From Acanthornis magna (Eukaryota; Chordata; Aves; Passeriformes; Acanthizidae), in assembly GCA_036785705.1 (NCBI GenBank), contig JAWUZG010000015.1, positions 2,123,001 to 2,187,000 of the forward strand: a DNA stretch of 64,000 nt. Reading direction: 5' to 3'. The position numbers and the translations under genes were made by a program. This document shows positions 43,201 to 55,100 of the stretch, in pieces (positions within the stretch are counted from its first letter, which is position 1; each line of letters begins with the position of its first letter). The notes under the pieces were generated by a model. That model saw only the letters and a list, made by a program, of their open reading frames with translations. It ran no database searches and was not told the DNA's origin.

Positions 43201-45595
43201 CTTGCTTCTGCAGTCACCGCTCGGGGTGATTCCTTAGTGCAGCACTGAGTTGCTTCTGAACAACAGGGGTTAACACAGGCATGAGCACCTGCTCAAAGGT
43301 TTCAGACTTGATCTACAGATCACTCTGTGCTCTCTTAGCACAATCAGGCTGCAGGTAATGAGAGCACAGAGCAGATCTTGCTGGTGTCTCGAGGTGGCAG
43401 CACTGGACAAGCTGAGGAGGGAGCACACAGTGGATTCATCTGACTGTGCTGTTCCCAGAGGTGGTGGGAAATCCCTGGCTGCTTTTCCCTGGAGTGCTAC
43501 TCCCACCCCCTGTCCCTGGCAGCAGGCAGGGAGGAGACAAACCATATGTCGGTAACTGCACAGAAAAGAGCAGAGCAAACCTTTTGTGTGTTTCTTTCTC
43601 CTCACGGGGTGATTGCTCCCTCGCTGCCTCAGAACTGGGAGGCGCGGCTGCTGCTGGAGAGGTCCCGGGCAGTGAAGTGCCCTGACATTGCCACCCAGCT
43701 GGCGGGCACCAAGAAGGTGCAGCAGGAGCTCAGCCGGCCAGGGACCCTGGAGAAGCTGCTGCCCGGCCACCCCGAGGCCATCGCTCGGATAAGAGCCACC
43801 TTTGCTGGGCTCTACTCCCTGGATGAGGTGAGTGGGAGCAGGGCTGGAGTGGGAAGGGACATGCAGACCTGTGCTCTTCGGTTAAGAAGGAGAGAGGGCT
43901 TTGTTGTGGTCCTTGGGGAATTTGTTGATCTTGCTCAGAGGGATCTGCTGAGGAGCCCCTGCTGCTCCCTGATGCTTTGCCATTCACAGCATCACTGAGG
44001 TTGGAAAAGCTCTCCAAGATTGAGTCCAACCTTTGACCAAACAGCACATTATCAACTAGACCATGGCACTGAGTGCCGTGTCCAGTCGTTCCTTGAACAC
44101 CTCCAGGCATGGTGACTCCATCCAGCTCATTCCAGTGCAAAACCATCCTTTCCATGAAGAAATCTTTCCTGACGTCTCACCTGCTTCCATCCTTTCCTGC
44201 CAGGGTGAAGAGGGTGACAGAATAGCTGCCACAGCCATCGCTGACCCCGACCGCTTTGTGCTGAAGCCTCAGCGTGAAGGTGGAGGTAGGAGCTGGGCTG
44301 GGCCCCTGGGGGTTTCCATTGTGGTTTGTGCTGTATCTGGGACAGGCAGGAGCTCTGTGTCAGCTCCTGCTCCTGTGCTGAGGGATAAAGGATGGGGTGG
44401 CTTGTGGCTACTCATAGCCATGGGGGCAAGTCACGGCACTAAGGCAATGCTGCTCCCGGAGGAGCTCCCGAAGCCCCAGTGCTGGGTGTGGGGAGCCCAG
44501 GCTGCACCTGGGGAGGCAAAGGCTGGGTTATTTGGACTGCCAAGGACACAGAGCTGGGACCAGTGGCTTCTGTTGTCCTGGGAAGGGCTTGATGTGCTGG
44601 TTTTGTTTGCCAGGGAACAACCTCTATGGTGAGGAGCTCAGGCAGGTTCTGGAGAAGATCAAAGACAGCCCTGAGAGAACCTCCTACATCTTGATGGATA
44701 AGATCAAACCCCAGCCAGCACTGAATTACTTGCTGAGGGCTCACAGTCCCCTCCAAGTGTCCGAGTGCATCTCCGAGCTTGGAATCTTTGGTGTCTATGT
44801 CAGGTGAGGACTGTGCTTGTGTTCCCTGGCAGTTCCCTGCTCCTGACATGGATCAGGAGCGTTTTTCCCTCTGTGCTGCCCAGCCACATCCACAGGACAG
44901 ATGTCTGGAGATGTGCAGGGGACAGATGTGACCGTTCAGGCTGTGCCCCTGGCAGCAGCTCTGAGCATGTGTGCACACGCTGAGCTGCTGCTCTGAGCCT
45001 GCTGCCACACGAGTTGTTGGAAAACTACAGGGCTCGTGCTGGCAGCTGCTGGTGTAACAGGATCTTGGGATTGATGTGTCTCATTCCTGACTTATGGGAG
45101 CACTTGTTGGGCTCTGGATGCAGCCATGTGTGTGGCTTTTCTGAAGCCCTAGTGATTTCTGAAATACCTGAAGGCCTGATGTGGTTGTGTTCAACCCTAA
45201 ATCATCGCTGCCTTTTTAAACCCTCACAGGCCATGTTTCCATAGGGTATAAATGAAAGTCCTCACACAGTTTTGGGAACAAAGGTGCTCTGGCAGCCCCT
45301 GGCACTGCCCACGTGCAGAAGGGCCAGTGAGGCCACCACTGCAGAGCCCTGACCTTAGCCCTGGGATTCTGCCAGGCTCTGTGGGGTGACAGGGAAGGTG
45401 AATCCTGCTGCCCCAGAGAAATGCTACAAGCTCTGTGCTCTGCAGGGGCTCAGTTTCCCTTTCCTTTGCAGGCAGGGCCGGGAGCTGGTGCTGAACCAGG
45501 CCGCCGGTCACCTCCTGCGCACCAAGGCCATCGAGCACGCGGACGGCGGCGTGGCAGCTGGGGTGGCTGTGCTGGACACGCCGTACCTGGTGTGA
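37101..45595 (+). CDS. GSS: Glutathione synthetase, complete (12 coding exons)
   Basis: Cytosolic homodimeric ATP-grasp enzyme joining gamma-glutamylcysteine and glycine to make glutathione. The 12 coding exons sum to 1425 nt, 474 residues plus stop, the human length. Catalytic and ligand residues fall at the same numbers as in human GSS: Arg125, Glu144, Asn146, Lys305, Lys364, Glu368, Arg450 and Lys452. The glycine-rich loop is [15 protein letters not shown] and the C-terminal alanine-rich loop is [11 protein letters not shown]. Start ATG at 37101 lies 8 bases after a CCCGCAG acceptor, implying a separate noncoding first exon in the CpG island. All splice sites are GT-AG and phases match. 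Three introns hold CR1 insertions. Convergent with ACSS2. No frameshift or missing key residue. Confidence 0.98.
38191..38336 (+). CDS. GSS: GSS coding exon 2
   Basis: Residues 44-91, [20 protein letters not shown] to LEQTLA. Acceptor CTTGCAG. Confidence 0.97.
39567..39642 (+). CDS. GSS: GSS coding exon 3
   Basis: Residues 92-117, [20 protein letters not shown] to GLAQ; 76 bp, phase 0 at its end. Confidence 0.97.
40056..40345 (+). repeat. CR1 LINE 3' fragment in GSS intron 3
   Basis: Sense-orientation tail: GCAGGTGGGGAGGCCCTGGC, CCTGGAAGTGTCCAAGGCCA, ending TTTCTTCCAACTCAAATCAT. Confidence 0.85.
40442..40581 (+). CDS. GSS: GSS coding exon 4 (Mg/ATP ligands)
   Basis: Residues 118-163. Contains GINRSDYMF with Arg125 and [14 protein letters not shown] with Glu144 and Asn146, metal and substrate ligands in the human enzyme. 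Confidence 0.97.
40697..40813 (+). CDS. GSS: GSS coding exon 5
   Basis: Residues 164-202, [20 protein letters not shown] to AWELYGSQ. Confidence 0.97.
40947..41027 (+). CDS. GSS: GSS coding exon 6
   Basis: Residues 203-229, [20 protein letters not shown] to ELWN. The invariant NIFDQR is present. Confidence 0.97.
41310..41387 (+). CDS. GSS: GSS coding exon 7
   Basis: Residues 230-255, [20 protein letters not shown] then SRRLY. Confidence 0.96.
42317..42700 (-). repeat. CR1 LINE 3' fragment in GSS intron 7
   Basis: Begins AAGAATCATAGAATCAGAGG, the CR1 3' terminal repeat reversed, and runs about 380 bp to the CTTTTCTCCAGGCTGAGTCC segment. Confidence 0.88.
42996..43062 (+). CDS. GSS: GSS coding exon 8
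   Basis: Residues 256-278, [23 protein letters not shown]; donor GTCAGT. Confidence 0.96.
43633..43827 (+). CDS. GSS: GSS coding exon 9 (substrate loop)
   Basis: Residues 279-343, [20 protein letters not shown] then [17 protein letters not shown], with Lys305; ends SLDE at GTGAGT. Confidence 0.97.
43984..44178 (-). repeat. CR1 LINE 3' fragment abutting GSS exon 10
   Basis: CAGCATCACTGAGGTTGGAA through GATTGAGTCCAACCTTTGAC to TCCATGAAGAAATCTTTCCT; ends about 25 bp before the exon 10 acceptor, so the branch-point region may be CR1-derived. Confidence 0.82.
44204..44285 (+). CDS. GSS: GSS coding exon 10 (ATP-grasp loop)
   Basis: Residues 344-370, [27 protein letters not shown], with Lys364 and Glu368. 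Its acceptor lies about 25 bp after the end of a CR1 insertion. Confidence 0.96.
44614..44803 (+). CDS. GSS: GSS coding exon 11
   Basis: Residues 371-433, [20 protein letters not shown] to [10 protein letters not shown]. 190 bp. Confidence 0.97.
45472..45595 (+). CDS. GSS: GSS coding exon 12 and stop
   Basis: Residues 434-474, [20 protein letters not shown] then [21 protein letters not shown] and TGA at 45593-45595. Arg450 and the alanine-rich lid are intact. Confidence 0.97.
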
Positions 45596-47549
45596 GGAGC
45601 TACATCCCATCCCACCCTCCTCCCTCTGCTGCCTGAAGAGCTGATCTGCCACAGGGATTTCTCCTTAGGGTGCGCTTGGCAAGGTCTGATGTGCTGGAGG
45701 CTGTGAGGAGGGACTGTGTGGATATAACTGCTCAAAGGTCCTGGGTGCCAGCCCCAGCTTCTTCTTGTGATTCCCCCTCCAGGAAGAAGGGATTTCCTTG
45801 CTCTGCCTGCTCAGGAGGCCCTGTCCTGTGCACAGCCCAGCTGTGGCTCGCAGGACTGCAGGGGTCTGGGTGTTGCCTTGGAGCCTGGCTGGGGATGGGT
45901 ACATACAGCAAAGGGTGAACGTGCCACATCAGGCCTTTGTGCTGCTCCCACCTCTGAGCTCCTTGATGCTGCATTATTGCTGGAGATGTACGAAGCCTAA
46001 GGAATGTGAGGAGAAAGGTGGATGGGCAAGTACCAGCCTTCATCTTCATCCAGTGCCTCAGTGCTCTCCAGGTTAAAGAGGAGAGCCCAGCTCCACGCAC
46101 CATGGCTCCTCCAGCCCTCCTTCCTGTGGTGCTGCTGTCCTGATTCCTATTTTCCCCTGTGCCTGAGGATCCTCAGGGTTCCTGCAAGGCACAGCTGCCC
46201 TGGGTAATTTGCCCAAGGGTCTTTTGCTTGCTTTTGCTTTGCCCAGCTCCTGGTTTTTTGGACTGGGTGCTCATCCCAAACAGTGCCTCTGTGCCACACA
46301 GGGCAGGCAGCACTGCAGGGTCCAGGGCTGTGTCTGCTCCTGCTGCCTCCTGCAGCCCTGTCCAACAGCTCCCCACAGGCTGGTGTGAGAATCCCTCAGA
46401 GATGGAGGCAGCTCTCAAGGCAACGGTGAATTGGAGCCTTGCGTGTGTTGATAAACCCTGAATCCCCCTGGGCTTGTGCCAGTGCATCCAAGCAGTCAAA
46501 AGTCAAACACTGAGCATCTTCCTGTCAGGAAAGCCTGATCTTGGAAATGGTCCTGCTGAGACTGGGAGCTCTGGGGTGAGGAAGCAAAGGAATTGCAGGA
46601 GAGGCTGGGCAGCACAGCCCCAGCTCCAAGCACCTTACTCTGGGACCAGCACCAGCGGATGGGGAGACATGTCTCCGTCCAGGTTTCATGGATCAGTGGG
46701 AACAGCACAGCAGTGGAGGAGTGTGGGCTCTCCTACTTAAGGTCTTCTGCCTCTTCCTCCGGCCCCTTCTCCTCCTCAGCCCTAAAAGCTGCACCTTTCT
46801 GGCAGTGAAGAGCCCAGGCAGCCTCAGCCTGACCCTGTCAGTTACACAGAACCAGCACCAAGGCAGAATTTATGAATAATGGATGTGCTGAGTGACAGAA
46901 CCAGCACAAAGGAAGAATTCCTGCAGAATGGATGTGCTGAATGACAGCCCTGCCGGCTCTTTGCTGCTGTGGCATCAATCACCAATCAGTCACCTGGGAA
47001 ACTGCTCCATTCTTCAAGTGTGACTGAAACTGGAATTCCTGGGTGTTTTGTTGGGGGCTTGATTACCCCAAGCCGGAGATTAAAAGGAATGTGCAATCTG
47101 ACCGTGCTGTTTGTGCCAGGTTTGTCCAAGCCCGGGGCACTCCTGGCCAGGTGTACAGGGGGCTGTGCCTGGGAGGGCACCAGGCCTGGGATGGAGGTGA
47201 GGCAGCCCTGAGCTGCAGTGACAGCCCTGAGTCTCCTCAGCTGCTCCTCCCTCTCCCTGGCTCTGGTGCTATGCGAGGGGGTTGGTGGCACGTGGGTGTC
47301 ACACTGTCCTGTGCTTTCCATGAGCCTTGGAGCAGCCCTGGCTGGAGATCAGGGAGAAACTGAGGCACAGGCAGCAGCCCAGACACAGTAAATCCCAATC
47401 CATGGAAAAACATCATGCTGGCAGGAACCTGCCCCTCCCCATCCCAAAAGCCAATCCTGGTTTATGGCACAGCTACTCCAACTGCACTAAGCACCCCAGA
47501 CTCAACAGCACACAAGCACCTTACCACCCCCACACACTCTGAGCCTTCC
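45596..47549 (+). other. GSS 3'UTR and GSS-ACSS2 gap
   Basis: About 2 kb between the GSS stop and the ACSS2 poly(A) site. The only good plus-strand poly(A) hexamer I see is ATTAAA at 47079-47084, followed by GTGCTGTTTGTGCC, a plausible GT-rich element. An earlier variant, GATAAA near 46450, could be used instead. Confidence 0.4.
47079..47084 (+). promoter_or_regulatory. GSS: Candidate GSS poly(A) signal ATTAAA
   Basis: Within AGATTAAAAGGAATG, with a GT-rich element about 25 bp later. It would give a 3'UTR near 1.5 kb, longer than I would expect for GSS. Confidence 0.35.
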
Positions 47550-49192
47550 ATTTTGTTTTCTTGAATTTTATTCCATTTTGCATTAAATTCTCGCTGTTTT
47601 CCAGCCAAAATTACATAGCCGACAAAGAGTAACAAGAGGAACGATGATGTAGGAATCCTTGTCACCAAGGTGGCACAATCCAGTGGTACGGAGCTGTGGG
47701 GGCACAAGGGACACGGGCAGGCACCGAGGTTACAGGTGACACAGGTGCTGTGCCAGTGAGAGCAGCAGGTAGCAAGTGAGATTTGGGACTTGGCCAACAG
47801 CCCAGCAGAGCACCCCAACACCTGCCCTGAGCACCCCAGCCCAGAGGCAGCTGTTCCTCCTTTTCCAGCCCCAAGCCAGCTCAGGTTGCAGGTAATGCTT
47901 GTTCACTGGCACTCCCCAAAACAGCTGTTGCAGCAAGTTTTAAAGCCCAGTTCTCCTTTGGTTTGAGTGCAAAATCAAACAGTTCACATGCAGTTTTCAT
48001 ACAGACATTGCAAAGGAGGTATCAGCCCCAGCTCAGTCCTGGCTGGAGTTTAATGTCCTTCACCAGAGGAAGGATGGCTTTGGCAGGACCCTGGTCTTGG
48101 GCAAGAGGTTTGGGGGTGTTTAGCTCTCATCATCCTTAAACCATGTCAGATTTAAGCAAACACTAACTTTTAAACATCTCCCACCATTTTTTTCCTGATG
48201 AGGAAAGGTGTAGGACTCCCACAGCGCTGCCTGCCTTGATTTCTCTGCTGTAGCAGTGCTCAAGGGACACCTGCCATGGGAAAGGTGCCTCAGCCTGGCT
48301 CGTTTCCCCACCATTCTTGGGTGGAACAGCCCCAACTCTGTCCCCAGGACACAAAGGGAGCATCCAGCTGCTCCAGCTCTGGTTCAGCTGTGAGCTGGTG
48401 GCAGCAGGGCTGGAGAAACCGGGGGGCTCCATGGAATATGTCACACCAAGGCTTTCCCCTCCTGGCTCCCTATGGTGTCCATGGCCAGCAGGGACCCTGG
48501 ACTGGGGACAACACACCAGCTGGCACAATACAGTTAGGAAGCAGCAAATCCTGGTATCAGATTGCCCAAAAAAACCTGTTTAAAGCCCAGAGTTCCCTGG
48601 AGCCTTACCCCACTCCCTTGGAGGCTCTGGGGGCTGTGCTAGCAGCAGGACAGTGGATGCAGGACACGCTCAGCTGTGCAGGGATCATGTGGGTGTTGCA
48701 GTGCTCCTGCAGCTTGCAGCACTCCAGGGACAAAAGGAAGCTCAGCTGCACTGTGGGCTGTGGTGGATACACCTCCCAGGGCTGCCTGCATTGAGTAACT
48801 CCAGCACCACTTGCCCTCCAACCCCCAAAGCTCCTTCCCACTGTGCACAACATGCCAAGGCCCCTCCAGGACATAAAGTAAATTAACACCCTTTCCCCAG
48901 CCCCAAAAATAATTAAATTAAAATCAAGAACGAGGTGCTGAAAAGGGAGGAGGATGAGTCCCTCTGTGCACCAGGCTGCCCCTCAGATGTGTGACATCCA
49001 TCTGGAACACGACAGACACCTCACCCAGGGCATGGACACGGTCTCTCCAGAGCCAGACTCTCCTCGTTCCTACGATTGGTACATTCAATTCAACAGGTCA
49101 AGGTTTCCTTCTGGGCAGGCAGTGGTTGTTGGAGGGACCTGCTCATCAGATGCCACTGCCACAGTTCTGCTCAGCAGGGACAGGTCCTGCTG
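47550..49192 (-). other. ACSS2: ACSS2 3'UTR
   Basis: About 1.64 kb from the stop to the poly(A) site, no repeat of note. AT-rich patch near 48900-48930 lacks a canonical hexamer. Confidence 0.65.
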
Positions 49193-52100
49193 CTACTGCT
49201 TAGTGTCACATCTGCTGTTGAAAAGGTGTTTGATGATGCCTGGGTCTGCCAAGGTGGAGATGTCACCCAGATCTTGGTCATTTTTGGCAATCTTCCTTAA
49301 TATCCGTCTGGTGATCTTTCCTGTAATGACAGACATTAAAGGGAAGCAGAAATCAGAATCCCTGAATTGTTTGGGTTGGAAGGGACCTTAAAGATCATTA
49401 GTTCCAACCCCTGCCATGGGCACGGACACCTTCCACTATCCCAGGTTGCTCCAAGCCCTGTCCAGCCTGGCCTTGGACACTGCCAGGGATCCAGGGGCAG
49501 TCACAGCTTCTCTGGGCACCTGTGCCAGGGCCTGCCCACCCTCACAGGGAACAGTTCCTTCCTTATCTCTATTTAATCTACACCTGCCCTCCGCCACTAT
49601 AAAACCATCACTCCTTGTCCTTCATTACCTGTCCATATATGAAGTCCCTCTTCCCCAGGAGTCAGGATCTCTTCAGCATCCTTAGCAGATGCAGGAAGTA
49701 CTAGACCTGCACATCCTGCTTACCCTGAGCTTGCACCTCCCCTAATCTGAGCAGCCCTGGACAAGCAGTGCAGGGCTGATCAACTTCCACCAGCAGGAAC
49801 GGCCCAGTCCTCCCCAGCACCATGCCTGGAACTCACCTGAGCGGGTTTTTGGCAGGCTGGGGGCATACTGGATGTAATCAGGTGTTGCTATCGGCCCGAT
49901 TTTTTCTCTGACTGCAAAAAAAGAGAGATTTTCATTGTAGGGATGAGGAAAAACCACACATCCTTTCCAGTCAGGATGGAAGGTTAAGGTACACAGAGCC
50001 CAGCACCTGAGGCACCTGGCAGGGCAGTGCCTGGGGCTGCTGCACCTGAGCCTCCTCATGGTGAGAGGGGACACAAAGACATGCAATGCCAACGGGACCA
50101 TAAGCACATCTCCCCAACAGCAAGAGCACTCATTGCTTCATTCCCTCCATCTTCCAGAGACCTCCCTAATAGCTACAACCATCACCATGACCATTTTGAT
50201 AGAGCAAGGACTGATTCACTGTTGAGTTCCTCCAGAGAAGAAGCTGCCACAGGTCTGTATTGTGCATTAAATGCTGCAGTTTGCAGTGAAACAGCTCCTT
50301 GAGAGCAGAGCACCAACACCCAGAGCACCACCCCAAATCAGCCCAGTGATCCTCCCAGGATGTCCCAATCTGCCAGGGAGAGCCCTGCACTGAGAGCACT
50401 GCTGCAAACAAAAGCCTGCTGAGTACCCCCGTCCCTCCCAGGGCTGCCAACTCCCACGAGGCAGAGATGGCATCACATGAGCAGCCAAAGGCCAGGAGAA
50501 CTAATTTTAGTCTTTGTCAGGCATGCTCTCTAATCAAGGGGCACCTTGTGGCAGTTGTCCATGCTGCATTCCCCAGACCACAGGCACCTCCTGCAAGCCC
50601 TTAACCCCTCCATCACCTGTCCTCCCCCTGCCTGCTCCCCGATATTTGGCTGTTGTTACCTTGTTTTTTGAGCTCATCCGTGAGGCTCTTGGTGTACTCG
50701 TGGCCCTCTCTGAGGGTCACAAAGCAGTAGAGGCACTCGCCCTTCAGGGTGTGGGGGTGGCTGACCACAGCAGCCTCGGCCACCGCCGCGTGCTCCAGCA
50801 GGGCCGACTCCACCTCCGCCGTGCTCAGCAAGTGGCCTGGGAGGGAACAAGGGGGAGGCAGAGCTTTACAGACCTGCTGGAAGAGGCCTGAGGGTGTAAA
50901 AGGCTCCTAAAGTACAGGTCTGAGAGCTTCAGTTTAATGTGCTTGGGGAATTGCTGGAGAGAAAGACTCGTTTCAGCAGTGCTTTGAAAGCTGCCAGGTG
51001 TCACTCACCTGCAGAAGCCACCCCCCCTCGGCTGTTCCCCCTCCCACTTTAGGCTTCTTTCTGGAACGGACCATAGACAGTTCACAGTGATGCTCTTCCA
51101 AAGCACAGGCTGAGGAGGAGCTGGATTAGGCGAGAGGAGATCTGCCCATATGCTCAGCTGGACAGCGCAGAGGAAGAGGCTGGATCTGCAGAGTCCAGGC
51201 TCCAGCTCATTGCCGTGGGGAGGGGGAAAGACACTCCACATCTGGGGGCAGGGGCACAACTCACTCCTGCACACCTCTGCTCCTGCACCTGTGCTCTGAC
51301 ATCCCACCCTGGGACAGCTGTCACACAAAGCCACAGGAAGGTGGTCAACTCCCAGAACGATCAGCTGGTTGAGAATCAGGCACTGCTGGTCAGGTGAAAG
51401 GATCCAATTTGATCCAGGGACAAGTACAGCAGCACCTCAGAGCCAGCAGGACATACCTGGAGGCTACAGGCTCCAGGAAAGGAGGGAGTGAACTATTAAA
51501 TAGAGTATATGGAAAATGATGGGCTGAGAAGCAGCTGAATTTCCAAAGACTCAGTCAAGAGAGGTGGGAGAATCTCCAGAGCTCTGAGCAGCCTGATCCA
51601 GCTTTGAGGTGAGTCCTCCATGGAGCAGCAGGTTGGATTAGGAACCCCATGGTCCTGCCCAACCTCTGTGATTCCCTGTGGCCCTAATCCTTCAGCACAG
51701 AGGTGCCCTGGCTGGTTACAGAAGATTTCTTCCCTCCAGGGCACTGTCTCCAGAAGAAATGGTGCAGAAAGACCCAAGTCTGTCCCTGAAATAACCCTGA
51801 CCCAGCAACTTGATCTACTCCATCTACTTTAAGGACAGGTTGCTCGGCAGAATCATGGATGCAGAACCGCCCCCCATAAATCAGGTGGCTTTTGAAATGG
51901 ATGCAGAAATGTCACAAAGAAAGGTGTCAGAAAGCACATTGGTCCCCACTGAAGACAAAACTCCTTCTTACCAGAAACATTCAACATGTCATCAATTCGC
52001 CCTGTGATCCAGTAATAACCATCTTTATCTCTTCTGACACCTAAAAATAGCCAGAAGTGAGTGTGAGGCAGCAGTGCCAGCCCTCAGAGCAACTGATAAG

Positions 52101-55100
52101 GGTTTCTGAGGGCAGAACAGAGTGAGATTTCCACTGCTGCCCCCAGGCCCCTGTGGCCACACCAGCCTGGACCCCCTTACCATCGCCTGTCACGTAGTAC
52201 CCAGGGAACTTCTTGAAGTAAATGGTTTCAAACTGCTCGTGCTTTCCGTAGAGCGTGCGCATGATCCCTGGCCAGGGCTGCTTAAACACCTGGGGGCGAC
52301 AAACACAGAGCTGGGGCACTGAGAGCCAAACCAATAACCCAGGCTTGCATCACAGTGAGAGAAGTATCAGAGACAGTCATGAGCAGCACTCAGGCATGTG
52401 CTGCTCACTGCTCATCCACTGGGAAAGTCTCACCAGGTTTGGCCAGGGGGAAGGGGCTTGGCTGAGGAGCTGTTCCTAAACTCCTGCCTTGCCCACATGT
52501 GCAAGTGCATTTAGTGCTCAGCTGTAAAAGCTCCCAGAAAGTTATGGCCTTGGAGGGAGTTCCCACCACCCAAGGGGGTTCCTTGTGTGGACCAGAGTTA
52601 GTGGAGGTAGAATCACAATTCTTTTCAGGTTGGAAAAGACCTTTAAGATCATCATCAACATCAACCATGTTCACCACCAACCCATGTTAAGTGCCACATC
52701 CGTATTTTCTGAGCACCTCAAGGGATGGTGACTCTACCCTTTCCCGGGGCAAAAACATGTGCGCATGCTACCAGGAATGTCCCAGAGCTCACAGGGAATG
52801 GACAAAGGGAGGGTGGGGAAGATCAGCCCTTCCTTACCAGGTAACCTTCTGCTTCTCCTTCCAGCTCTTCCCCCGACTCGCTCAGGATGGCAGGGACCAC
52901 TCCGAAAAAGGGGAATGTCTGCCATGAGGACCAGGGAGAAAGGAGAGATGGAGGTGAGCCCCTGCATTAGACCCCTGTGAAGCAGAGGGAGGGGGAGGCA
53001 GGGCAAGGGCAGCATTGGAGAGCTGTGGTACATGGGGCCTGTGAGCGCAGCTGCACAGGGCCATGCATTTTGGGAGGTGGTCACCTCCCCATGTGCACCA
53101 CTGTTCCCTCACCTGCTGGCAGGCTGTAACCACCCAGCCATGGCACAGACAGGGCCCTGCTGGGGCTCCTGAGGAGGAGGACAAAAGTACTCACGGCAGA
53201 GCCTGGCTTCATGGGGGTGGCAGCAGGAAGCGGTGTCAGCATGTGGCCTCCCTGCAAAGAAAGGCAAAACCAAGTGAGTTTGGGCCATACCAGTCCATCC
53301 CACAGCTGTGCCATCGGCTCTGGGAACAGCACACCCCAGTCAGGGCTGCTCAGAGCAGGTGTGGAGAGGGGCCTGGGGAAGGATATGGCAGCAGATGGGG
53401 AGTCTGGGCACAAAGCTTTGGAGCTGCTGGGGGAGGGAAAGAGGGGAAGGAGAGAAGTGTCCAGAGCAGAGCTTGGAAGAGACCCTTTGGAGAGGAAGGT
53501 TTCCCCTTGGAGTCTGTTTGAGTGCAGGGCAGGAAGAGAAGTGGCACACCAGAATTTCCTGGGCAGGCCAAACAAATAGTCCCCACAGACCCCAAACCCC
53601 ACCACGGGAAACCTGCAAAGAGGCCCTGCAGGGAGCACAGGGGACAGAGAGGTGCCAGGGACACCCAGTGAGGACTCACCGTCTCTGTCTGCCAGAATGT
53701 GTCCACAATGGGACACCTCTCCTCTCCCACCACACGGTAGTACCACAGCCAGGCCTCGGGGTTGATGGGCTCACCCACAGTCCCCAGCACCTTCAGGGAC
53801 TTCCTGCTGTACCTGCAGAGAGGAGGGGGCTGCCAGGGGCTCAGCAGGCCATGGAGAGCAGCAGCTGTGAGCCTGCTGCACAGCACAGCCTGCAGCAACC
53901 CCTGGGCTACCCAAAATGGGCTTTCCAGGCACAGCTCAGAGCTTTCTCAGCACTCTTCCATAGGGGAAGAGAGGAGACCTGGATCATTTTGGCATCTCCC
54001 ACTCGGCCCTGCGGTGCACAGCCAATGTCCTCACACCACTGGGACTGGCACTCACTTTTTGACAGGCTCCTCCCCGTACTTCATCAGCAGCCGGATGGCC
54101 GTGGGTGCTGTGTAGAACTTGGTCACCTTGTACTTGTCAATGATGCTCCACATTCTCCCAACATCTGGGTAGGTGGGGACACCTTCAAACTGAGCAGGAG
54201 ACAGAGCAGTGACACAGCTGTTCCTCACTGCTCCCCACCTGCAGCACCTACCCCAGCAGGAGGAGCCAAACAGCAGCTGGACCCCAGCCCCTTATAGGGG
54301 CACCACACAGGGAAACCAGCCCAGGTCAAGGACACCCTTACTGCCTGCTGGGGATGGATTTGGCATCAGCCCACCCCGGGTGTCCTAGCAGATGTCCCCT
54401 GACACCCCCCTGCAGCATGGGCACTTGGATGGCCACCACAGTGACACAATCCCACTGGCCCAAATGACCCTGACCATATGGTAAAGGGGAAGAGGTCCAA
54501 ACACTGACAAGAATCACAACCCAAAGTACCAAGAACCCCCTAAAGGCCTCCCCCAACATAACAGTGATTTTCCTGCTTGCATTTCCCTGGGGATTCTTGG
54601 GCACAGGTCTCTGGCTCCCTGATCTGTTACACTGCCAAGAGAGATACAGGCACAGGAGTTAAACGACAAGTTGTCAAATCAGCATCAGCAGGGAAACCAC
54701 CACTCCCTGATCCAATTTTTCCATTAACTCAGAGCAACCCTGGCTCCACTGGTACACAAGGCTTGTACTTATAAGGGAAAGAAAGAGGGGAGCATTTGAA
54801 AAATTAATCAGCCAAAAGCCACACACAAACTAGCCCCCCAAGCAGCCACCACACCCTCCCCGGGGACACCAACCTTCCTTGCAGAGCCTAGGGCATTGCA
54901 CATCATCGCAGAGCAATGCAGGGATGCAGCTCAGCAGCACCATCTCCCTTTTCCGGGATGGAAAGCACCCACTGGCACCCAGCACTTACCAACACGCTCG
55001 TGGCCCCGTTTGCCAGGGGTCCGTAGGTGAGGTAGGAATGGCCTGTTATCCATCCGATGTCGGCCGTGCACCAGTACACATCCTCAGGTTGGTAATCAAA

